A DNA stretch of 64,000 nt from Streptomyces sp. NBC_00663. GTDB taxonomy: Bacteria > Actinomycetota > Actinomycetes > Streptomycetales > Streptomycetaceae. The translations under genes were made by a program, and so were the position numbers. The stretch spans positions 8,370,001-8,434,000 of the forward strand of contig NZ_CP109027.1 in assembly GCF_036226885.1 (NCBI RefSeq). Direction: 5' to 3'. The notes under the pieces are model-generated. The model worked only from the letters and a program-made list of their open reading frames with translations. It searched no databases and was not told where the DNA came from. This document shows positions 42,152 through 52,266 of this stretch, piece by piece (positions within the stretch are counted from its first letter, which is position 1; each line of letters starts with the position of its first letter).

Positions 42152-42601
42152 GTGCCCCGGTCCCCCTCACCTCTGCTGCGCACGGCGGCAGCCGTCGGAT
42201 GCCTGGCCCTTTTCCCCCTGACCGCGGGCTGCGGCGGGGGCGAGGAGGACGACGCGCGGAAGGCCGCCGCCGACACCGTCGTGACGGCGGCTCCGTCGGC
42301 CGGGGTCGTGGCCCCGGCGAAGGTCGAGGTCATCGCTGGCCTGATCGGCTGCGAGGTCAAGATCCGCACGGAGGCGGAGGAACTGCGCGAAGGGACCTGC
42401 CACAGCGCCAAGGGCGACTACCTCATCACGACCTTCCCCGAGGAGCGGCTCAAGCTGACCTGGCTGGACGCGGCCTCCGTGTACGGCGGCACCTACCTCG
42501 TCGGCACCCGCTGGGCCGTCAGCGCCAAGGAACCTCTCCTCAAGGAAGCCCGTCCCCGCATCGGCGGAACCGTCCGGCAGCTGCGGGGCACGAGCGGCTA
42601 G
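42152..42601 (+). CDS. Small lipoprotein of unknown function
   Basis: A 149-residue lipoprotein. The lipobox is LTAGC near residue 26. The mature part has GLIGCEVKIRTEAEELREGTC (two Cys that may pair) and YLITTFPEERLKLTWLD. The GTG at 42152 has GAGAGG upstream. It is convergent with the next gene and overlaps it by 4 nt. No family is recognised. Confidence 0.75.
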   Translation: MPRSPSPLLRTAAAVGCLALFPLTAGCGGGEEDDARKAAADTVVTAAPSAGVVAPAKVEVIAGLIGCEVKIRTEAEELREGTCHSAKGDYLITTFPEERLKLTWLDAASVYGGTYLVGTRWAVSAKEPLLKEARPRIGGTVRQLRGTSG

Positions 42602-43056
42602 GCCGGTTCGTACGCCTCGACGACGTACCGGGCCTCGTCGTCCAGGGCGTCGCCGTCCCAGTCCAGGTAGATGCGCTCGGGGTGTCCGTCGGTCGCGTAC
42701 TCGGCCTCGGCGGTGTCCGCGTCGTCGCGCCGGGCCTGTGCCAGCTCGTCCAACAGGGCGCCCAGAGTGGGCACTTGGTCCGGCGTGCGCGCGACGAACC
42801 GGCGCGCGCTGTCGTCGAGGCCGACCGCCTCGGTGACCTTGCCGTCCCGGACCGTGATCCGGAAGGTGCCGATGAGGGACCGTTCACCCTCGCTCGACGT
42901 CAGCGTGTAGGTGTAGGCGGCGGGTTCCTCCCAGACCGGCTGCGCCTCGGCGGAGTTCGCGGTGTCCTCCGTGCCGCAGGCGCCCGCCGTGCAGATCAGT
43001 CCGGCGGCCAGTGCGGCCGCGGCGAGCAGCCGCGCAGGCGTGCGTACGACAGTCAT
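42598..43056 (-). CDS. DUF6174-type lipoprotein
   Basis: A 152-residue lipoprotein with lipobox TAGAC and a domain containing YTYTLTSSEGERSLIGTFRITVRDGKV and ERIYLDWDGDALDDEARYVV. This matches the DUF6174 pattern of secreted actinobacterial proteins, from memory. It is divergent from the aminotransferase gene. Function unknown. Confidence 0.75.
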   Translation of the reverse strand: MTVVRTPARLLAAAALAAGLICTAGACGTEDTANSAEAQPVWEEPAAYTYTLTSSEGERSLIGTFRITVRDGKVTEAVGLDDSARRFVARTPDQVPTLGALLDELAQARRDDADTAEAEYATDGHPERIYLDWDGDALDDEARYVVEAYEPA

Positions 43057-43210
43057 GCCGGTCCCTTCTTCCGCACACCCCCGCGGGGCATGTCACTCCT
43101 GGGACGCCGGCCGGCCCTCGGACGTTCGGGGTGCGAACGCGGGGGCGAGGTCGCCCTGGAGCGGGCGATGATGTTGACTCGTGCACCGGCCACCCTCGAA
43201 GGAGCTGCAC

Positions 43211-44416
43211 GTGACGTACGACATCGCCGCCCTCCGCTCCCGGTTCCCCGCCCTCGCGGCTGGAACGGCCCACTTCGACGGCCCCGGCGGCACCCAGACG
43301 CCCCGGCCCGTCATCGACGCCATCGCCGACGCCCTGGCCCACCCCCTGTCGAACCGGGGGCACGGCGTGCCGGGGGAGCGGAACGCCGAGACGATCGTCA
43401 CCGAGACCCGCGCGGCCCTCGCCGACCTGCTGGGCGCCGAGGCGTCCGGGATCGTCTTCGGCCGCAGCGCCACCCAGCTCACCTACGACATGTCCCGCAC
43501 CCTCGCCAAGACCTGGTCACCCGGCGACGAGGTGGTCGTCACCCGCCTCGACCACGACGCCAACATCCGCCCGTGGACGCAGGCCGCCGAACGGGCCGGA
43601 GCGACCGTGCGCTGGGCCGACTTCGACCCCGCCACCGGCGAGCTGACCGTCGACGCCATCCGCGCGGTGCTGTCCGAACGGACCCGTCTGGTCGCCGTCA
43701 CCGCCGCGTCCAACCTCATCGGCACCCGCCCCGACATCCCCGCGATCTCCCGACTGGCCCACGAGGCGGGTGCGTTGGCCTACGTCGACGGCGTCCATCA
43801 CGCCGCGCACACGTTGCTCGACCTGGAACGGCTCGGCGCCGACTTCTACATCTGCTCCCCGTACAAGTTCCTCGGCCCGCACCACGGAGTCCTCGCCGCC
43901 CGCCCGGAGTTGCTTCGGACGCTGCACCCCGACAAGCTCCTGCCGTCCACCGACGCCGTCCCGGAACGCTTCGAACTGGGCACGCTGCCCTACGAGTTCC
44001 TCGCCGGGACCAGGGCGGCGATCGACTTCCTCGCAGGGATGGACGCGCAGGCGACCGGGACACGGCGACAGCGCCTGGCGGCGTCCTACGCGGGACTCGA
44101 AGCACACGAGCACGCGCTGCGCACCCAGTTGGACAAGGGCCTCGCCGCACTGGACGGGATCACGATCCACTCCCGCGCGGCGGACCGCACGCCCACCCTG
44201 CTGCTGACCTTCGCGGCCCACGGCACGGTGGACGCCTACCGATTCCTCGCCGAGCGCGGCGTCCACGCGCCGTCCGGCTCCTTCTACGCGATCGAGGCCT
44301 CCCGCCGACTCGGCCTCGGCGACACCGGCGGCCTGCGCATCGGGCTCGCGCCGTACAACGACGCCGAGGACGTCGACCGGCTCCTGGCAGGCCTGGCCGA
44401 CTTCCTGGCGCGTTGA
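43211..44416 (+). CDS. Class V aminotransferase, cysteine desulfurase-like
   Basis: A 401-residue PLP enzyme. AHFDGPGGTQTPRPV opens the domain, VTRLDHDANIRPW carries the cofactor-stacking His, and Lys219 in CSPYKFLGPHHG is the Schiff-base Lys. It resembles the SufS/CsdA-like proteins that lack the usual mobile Cys loop; SGSFYAIEASRRLGLGD marks the C-terminal part. AAGGAG precedes the GTG at 43211. It starts a run of three closely packed genes (barstar follows after 4 nt, then P450). Its substrate is unknown. Confidence 0.88.
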   Translation: MTYDIAALRSRFPALAAGTAHFDGPGGTQTPRPVIDAIADALAHPLSNRGHGVPGERNAETIVTETRAALADLLGAEASGIVFGRSATQLTYDMSRTLAKTWSPGDEVVVTRLDHDANIRPWTQAAERAGATVRWADFDPATGELTVDAIRAVLSERTRLVAVTAASNLIGTRPDIPAISRLAHEAGALAYVDGVHHAAHTLLDLERLGADFYICSPYKFLGPHHGVLAARPELLRTLHPDKLLPSTDAVPERFELGTLPYEFLAGTRAAIDFLAGMDAQATGTRRQRLAASYAGLEAHEHALRTQLDKGLAALDGITIHSRAADRTPTLLLTFAAHGTVDAYRFLAERGVHAPSGSFYAIEASRRLGLGDTGGLRIGLAPYNDAEDVDRLLAGLADFLAR

Positions 44417-44420
44417 CGCC

Positions 44421-45017
44421 GTGCACGCCACGCTCACCGAGCGCCGCCCGCCCTGGGTTGTCATCGTCGGCCGCGACGACCCATGGCCGACGGCCGAAAC
44501 CGCCGCGCTACGGGCGCGGGGCGGTGAGGTGTTCCGGCTGGACGGGCGTCAACTGTCCGACCCCGCAGCCGTGTTCACCGCCTTCGCGCACGAGCTGTCC
44601 TTCCCCGGCTACTTCGGCCGCAACTGGGACGCCCTCGTGGACTGCCTCCACGACCGCCACGACCACGGAGGCGGCGCGCGGGCGACGGCCGTCCTGATCG
44701 AGCACGCCGACGCGATGCTGCACGCCGACTTCCTCGGGCTGTTCGTCTCCGTCCTGTGCCAGGCCGCCTGGCAGGCCAACCTGCGGCTCGACGCCGACGG
44801 CATGCCGCAGGACCTGCCCGCCTTCGCCCTGCACTTCGTCCTCCTCCTCGACGACACCCCGCCCGCCGCCTTCGCCCCGGCCGTCGCGAGCGGCATGGAC
44901 GTGTGCGTGACCCTCGACGAGGAACGCCTGACGGCGACGCTCACCGGCGAGGACTGGCCCGTGCCCCCGGACCCGACCGACGCGACCCACTCCGCCCTGG
45001 ACGCCCCATGCCCCTAG
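44421..45017 (+). CDS. Barstar-family (barnase inhibitor-like) protein
   Basis: A 198-residue protein. The barstar core is clear: FRLDGRQLSDPAAVFTAFAHELSFPGYFGRNWDALVDCLHD (landmark FPGYFGRNWDALVDCL), then LIEHAD and later helices. It is about twice the length of B. amyloliquefaciens barstar (90), with an N-terminal 35-residue extension and a C-terminal region. No guanyl-specific ribonuclease is encoded nearby. It starts 4 nt after the aminotransferase and overlaps the P450 start by 10 nt. Confidence 0.85.
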   Translation: MHATLTERRPPWVVIVGRDDPWPTAETAALRARGGEVFRLDGRQLSDPAAVFTAFAHELSFPGYFGRNWDALVDCLHDRHDHGGGARATAVLIEHADAMLHADFLGLFVSVLCQAAWQANLRLDADGMPQDLPAFALHFVLLLDDTPPAAFAPAVASGMDVCVTLDEERLTATLTGEDWPVPPDPTDATHSALDAPCP

Positions 45018-46210
45018 CCACACCGTTCCCCCTCGGCGCCGCCACCACCCTCGCCGAACTCGCCGACAACCCCCACCCCCGCCTCGCCCTGCTCCGCGCT
45101 CAGGAGCCCGTGTCCTGGCTGCCCGAACTGAACGGCTGGCTGGTGACCCGGCGGGATCTCGCCGTCGCCGTGATGCGGGACGCCGGGACCTTCACCGTCG
45201 ACGACCCCCGCTTCTCCACCGCCCAGGTCGTCGGCCCGAGCATGCTGTCCCTCGACGGCCCCGAGCACGTCCGGCACCGCGAGCCCTTCGCCGCGCCCTT
45301 CCGGCCACGGCAGACGCACGACCGGTTCGCCGCGTTCATCGAGGAGGAGACCGACCGGCTCGTCACCGGCATCGAACCGGCCGGCGCCGCCGAACTGCGC
45401 CGCTCCTTCGCCGGGCCCCTCGCGGTCGCCGTCGTCACCGAGGCGCTCGGTCTCACCGGCGTCGGCACCGACACCGTCCTGGCCTGGTACGAGGCGATCG
45501 TGGCGTCGGTCTCCGACATCACCGCCGGGCACCGGCCCAGCCCGCACGGCGCCGCCGCCTACGTGGAGCTGCGGGCGGCCGTCGACGCCACCGTCGCCGC
45601 GCACGGCACCTCCTCCCTGCTCGGTGCCGCCGCCGACCGGCTGCCCCTGCCCGAGGTCGCCTCCAACGCCGCGGTCCTGATGTTCGGCGGCATCGAGACC
45701 ACCGAGGCGATGATCACCAACGCGCTGCTGCATCTGCTCCGTCACCCCGATCAACTCGCCCTGGTCCAGGCCGAACCCGACCTCGTCGACGGCGCGATCG
45801 AGGAGTCCCTGCGCCTCGAACCCGGCGCCGCCGTCGTCGACCGCTACGCCACCCGCGACACCGACCTCGGTCCGGCCACGATCCGGCGCGGCGATCTGGT
45901 CACCGTCTCCCTCACCGGCGCCAACCGTGATCCGGCGGTCTTCCCCGACCCGGACCGCTTCGACGTCCGCCGCGCGAACGCCCGTCTGCAACTGGCCTTC
46001 GCCCACGGCCCCCACCACTGCATCGCCGCGCACCTCGCCCGCCTGGAGACCCGCATCGCCCTGCGGACCCTCCTCGCCCGGCTGCCGGGCCTGTGTCTCG
46101 ACGAGGAGCGGCCGGCGGCGCCGTACGGTCTGGTCTTCCGGAAGCCGGCCACCCTCCACACCCGATGGGGGCGGAACGGGCAAACGGGTGAAATCTCCGT
46201 TTCCGAGTGA
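45008..46210 (+). CDS. Cytochrome P450
   Basis: A 400-residue soluble P450. Helix I FGGIETTEAMI carries the acid-Thr pair, EESLRLEP the ExxR motif, and FAHGPHHCIAAHLAR the haem loop with Cys338. MLSLDGPEHVRHREPFAAPF is the helix C region. It should use ferredoxin/reductase partners encoded elsewhere. It overlaps the barstar gene, so the three genes form an operon. Substrate unknown. Confidence 0.92.
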   Translation: MPLATPFPLGAATTLAELADNPHPRLALLRAQEPVSWLPELNGWLVTRRDLAVAVMRDAGTFTVDDPRFSTAQVVGPSMLSLDGPEHVRHREPFAAPFRPRQTHDRFAAFIEEETDRLVTGIEPAGAAELRRSFAGPLAVAVVTEALGLTGVGTDTVLAWYEAIVASVSDITAGHRPSPHGAAAYVELRAAVDATVAAHGTSSLLGAAADRLPLPEVASNAAVLMFGGIETTEAMITNALLHLLRHPDQLALVQAEPDLVDGAIEESLRLEPGAAVVDRYATRDTDLGPATIRRGDLVTVSLTGANRDPAVFPDPDRFDVRRANARLQLAFAHGPHHCIAAHLARLETRIALRTLLARLPGLCLDEERPAAPYGLVFRKPATLHTRWGRNGQTGEISVSE

Positions 46211-46284
46211 CCTGCCTCTCATGGCACCCGGCGGCCATAGCCGCGACCATGGTGTCCGTCACCGGCAGGCCGAAGGGATCGGGA

Positions 46285-49659
<3,375 letters not shown>

Positions 49660-49719
49660 GCCGGCCGCCGGATTTCCCTATCGAGTGGTGACGGGCGTCA
49701 CACCGGCGTACGGTCGTCT

Positions 49720-49758
49720 AGTGGACGGCACCGTTCACTGACCCGTGGTGACGGTGCC
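49720..49758. promoter_or_regulatory. TetR-type palindrome and hairpin ahead of the DHA2 exporter
   Basis: AGTGGAC-GGCACC-GTTCACT (49720-49739) is a near-perfect 20-bp palindrome of TetR-operator type. Overlapping it, GGCACCGT (49727-49734) and ACGGTGCC (49751-49758) form a perfect 8-bp inverted repeat. Both lie 22-60 nt before the exporter start. No TetR gene is next to them in the window. Confidence 0.6.
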
Positions 49759-49779
49759 ACTCCCGAGAGTGCGACGCCC

Positions 49780-51324
49780 ATGACCAGCTCCAGTTCCAGT
49801 TCCACCGCGAAGACGGCCACCCCCGGCACCGGGGGTGGCGGAAACGCCATGGCGCTGCTGGTCATCGCCTCATGTCAGCTGATGGTGGTCCTCGACATCA
49901 CCATCGTGAACATCGCCCTGCCGGACATCCAGCGCTCGCTCGACTTCTCCACCACCAGCCTGTCCTGGGTGGTCAACGCCTACACCCTCACCTTCGGCGG
50001 TCTGCTGCTGCTCGGCGGGCGCACCGGCGACATCCTCGGGCGACGGCGGATGTTCATCGTGGGCGTGCTGCTCTTCGTGCTGGCGTCCCTGCTCGGCGGG
50101 CTCTCCCAGAACGAGGCCCAACTCCTCGCCGCGCGCGCCTTCCAGGGCGTCGGCGGCGCCATCGCCTCCCCGACCTCGCTCGCCCTGATCAGCACCACGT
50201 TCCGCGAAGGCCCGGAACGCAACCGGGCGTTCGGGGTGTTCGCCGCGGTCTCGGCGGGCGGCGGCGCGATCGGACTGCTGGCCGGCGGCATCCTCGTCGA
50301 GTACCTCAACTGGCGCTGGGTGCTGTTCGTCAACGTCCCCATCGGACTGCTCATCGCGCTCGCCGCGCCCCGCTGGATCAGGGAGTCCGAGCGTCATCCC
50401 GGCCACTTCGACATCGCCGGCGCGCTGGCCTCCACCGTCGGCATGGTGCTGCTGGTGTACGGGTTCATCAGGGCCGCCCAGGAGGGCTGGCGGGACCCGT
50501 ACACCCTGGGCTCGTTCGGCGCGGCGGTCGTCGTCCTCACCGCCTTCGTCCTCATCGAGCGGCGCTCCCGGCAGCCGATCACGCCGCTGCACATGTTCGC
50601 CGACCGCAACCGGGCGGGGACCTACGGCATCATGCTCTGCCTCGCGGCGGCGATCTTCGGGATGTTCTTCTTCCTCACGCTCTTCGTGCAGAACGTCCTG
50701 GACTTCAGCCCGTTGCAGGCCGGGTTCGCGTTCCTGCCGGTCAGCGTGGTCATCGCGGTCGGTGCCGGGCTGGCCTCGCGGTTCCTGCCCGTCTACGGGC
50801 CCAAACCGTTCATGGTGGTGGGCGCGATCCTCGCCGCGGCCGGACTCGCCTGGCTGACGCTGACCGACATCCACTCCACCTACGCGGGCAGCGTCCTCGG
50901 CCCGATGCTGGTGTTCAGCCTCGGTATGGGCATGGAGTTCGTGTCGCTGACGCTGATGGCGCTCTCCGACGTGCCCGTACAGGAGACCGGCGCGGCCTCC
51001 GGGCTGCTCAACGCGACCCAGCAGGTGGGCGGTTCGCTCGGACTGTCCATCCTGGTCACGACGTTCGGCACGGCCAGCAGCAACGAGACCGAGAAGTTCT
51101 TCGCGCAGGCCACCCCGGCCGAGCAGCTCTTCTTCAAGCGCACGGGACAACTGCCCGGGAAGTGGGCCGACCAGGTCCTCACCGCCGGGGTCTCGGCCGC
51201 GTTCATCGTCGCGGCGATCTTCACCGCGGTCGCCGCGCTGATCGCCGTACTCGCCATTCAGGTACGGCCGTCCGACCTGGAGCGGCTCCAGGGCAACGGC
51301 GGCGGGATGCCCTCACCGCAGTGA
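49780..51324 (+). CDS. MFS multidrug exporter, DHA2 (14-TMS) family
   Basis: A 514-residue transporter. QLMVVLDITIVNIALPDIQRSL is motif C/D1 at helix 1, GGRTGDILGRRRMF motif A, and FGVFAAVSAGGGAIGLLAGG the antiporter motif. About 14 helices are present, consistent with EmrB/QacA proton-coupled drug export. The ATG at 49780 starts a Ser/Thr-rich N-tail. It is preceded by a TetR-type palindrome and ends tail-to-tail with a LuxR regulator (12-nt overlap). Confidence 0.92.
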   Translation: MTSSSSSSTAKTATPGTGGGGNAMALLVIASCQLMVVLDITIVNIALPDIQRSLDFSTTSLSWVVNAYTLTFGGLLLLGGRTGDILGRRRMFIVGVLLFVLASLLGGLSQNEAQLLAARAFQGVGGAIASPTSLALISTTFREGPERNRAFGVFAAVSAGGGAIGLLAGGILVEYLNWRWVLFVNVPIGLLIALAAPRWIRESERHPGHFDIAGALASTVGMVLLVYGFIRAAQEGWRDPYTLGSFGAAVVVLTAFVLIERRSRQPITPLHMFADRNRAGTYGIMLCLAAAIFGMFFFLTLFVQNVLDFSPLQAGFAFLPVSVVIAVGAGLASRFLPVYGPKPFMVVGAILAAAGLAWLTLTDIHSTYAGSVLGPMLVFSLGMGMEFVSLTLMALSDVPVQETGAASGLLNATQQVGGSLGLSILVTTFGTASSNETEKFFAQATPAEQLFFKRTGQLPGKWADQVLTAGVSAAFIVAAIFTAVAALIAVLAIQVRPSDLERLQGNGGGMPSPQ

Positions 51325-52098
51325 GGCGGGCGCCGGCACCAGCCCCAACTGCTGGGCGCGCAGCACGGTTCCGAGCCGGTCGTGGGTGCCGAGCTTGCGG
51401 TAGATGTTCGCGACGTGCTTGTGCACCGTCCGCTCCGAGATACCGAGCCTGCGGCCCATGGCGGCGGCGGTCAGCGCGTCGGTGAGCAGGAGGAGCACGG
51501 TCGTCTCCCGGGGCGTGAGCCCCGCCTCGGCCGTATCGGCCTGCGGCACGGCGGTGCGCCGCAGCCGTTCCAGGAGCTGCCGCTGCTGCTCGATCCCGGC
51601 GAGCAGCGGCTGGAGCAGGCCCGCGACCCGCACCTCGTCCTCGGTGAAGTCCCGGCCCGAGCGGTAGACGAGACAACCGGTGACGGGCGCACCGGACCCC
51701 GGCAGCGGTATGCCCAGCACCTGGTCGACGTCCATGAGGTCGTCGAGCAGCCGGGCGGTCCGGCTCGCGCCCCAGGCCCGCCCCGCGGCCGTCCGCGCCG
51801 TGACCGGCGTCCGGTCCGGCACGGCCGCGTAGTGCCCCGCGAAGGGGTAGCCCGCGCGTAGCAGCCCCATCGCCTCGTCCCCGAGACCGCCGAACTCCGC
51901 GGCGACATCGGAGGCCAGGCCCAGCGTGCCGCCGTCCTCGCTCCAGTCGTCCAGCTTGTAGATCAGCGTCTCGCCGCCGCACAGCTCCGGCAGGGCGGCC
52001 GCGACCGACGGCCAGAGCAGGTCGGGATCGCGTTCGTGAAGTGCGGCCACGGCCACCGACAGCATCCGTTCGTAGGCTCCGCCCAGCCCCTGTGCCAC
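51313..52098 (-). CDS. LuxR-family transcriptional regulator
   Basis: A 261-residue regulator. The C-terminal helix-turn-helix LTPRETTVLLLLTDALTAAAMGRRLGISERTVHKHVANIYRKLGTHDRL (landmark ISERTVHKHVANIYRKL) is diagnostic. The N-terminal 180 residues look like a GAF-type sensor. The GTG at 52098 follows GGAGAGGGAAC. A 10-bp-arm palindrome at 52150-52178 sits just upstream, fitting autoregulation. It may also act on the convergent exporter. Confidence 0.9.
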   Translation of the reverse strand: MAQGLGGAYERMLSVAVAALHERDPDLLWPSVAAALPELCGGETLIYKLDDWSEDGGTLGLASDVAAEFGGLGDEAMGLLRAGYPFAGHYAAVPDRTPVTARTAAGRAWGASRTARLLDDLMDVDQVLGIPLPGSGAPVTGCLVYRSGRDFTEDEVRVAGLLQPLLAGIEQQRQLLERLRRTAVPQADTAEAGLTPRETTVLLLLTDALTAAAMGRRLGISERTVHKHVANIYRKLGTHDRLGTVLRAQQLGLVPAPASLR

Positions 52099-52149
52099 GT
52101 TCCCTCTCCGCCCGCTCGTCTACGCAGTTGTACCCATACCTGCGTGTCA

Positions 52150-52178
52150 CCCAGCTGTTCCAGAATGCAACAGCTGGG
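52150..52178. promoter_or_regulatory. Palindromic operator upstream of luxR
   Basis: CCCAGCTGTT (52150-52159) and AACAGCTGGG (52169-52178) form a perfect 10-bp inverted repeat with a 9-bp spacer, 51-80 bp before the LuxR start. Confidence 0.65.
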
Positions 52179-52220
52179 GGGAGAACAGGCCCGGAGGGGG
52201 TGCCTGGTTCTCTCCCTCTT

Positions 52221-52261
52221 CCGTGCGGGCCGCCGGAACGGGGGACCGGCGGCCCGCACGG
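52221..52261. terminator. Strong hairpin after the GH115 gene
   Basis: CCGTGCGGGCCGCCGG (52221-52236) and CCGGCGGCCCGCACGG (52246-52261) form a perfect 16-bp stem with a 9-nt loop, 5 nt beyond the GH115 stop. No U-tract. Confidence 0.85.
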
Positions 52262-52266
52262 CGGTC

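Noticed and set aside
43057..46284. Barnase-like ribonuclease to pair with the barstar gene
   Set aside because: No small secreted protein with guanyl-RNase motifs is encoded around the barstar gene.
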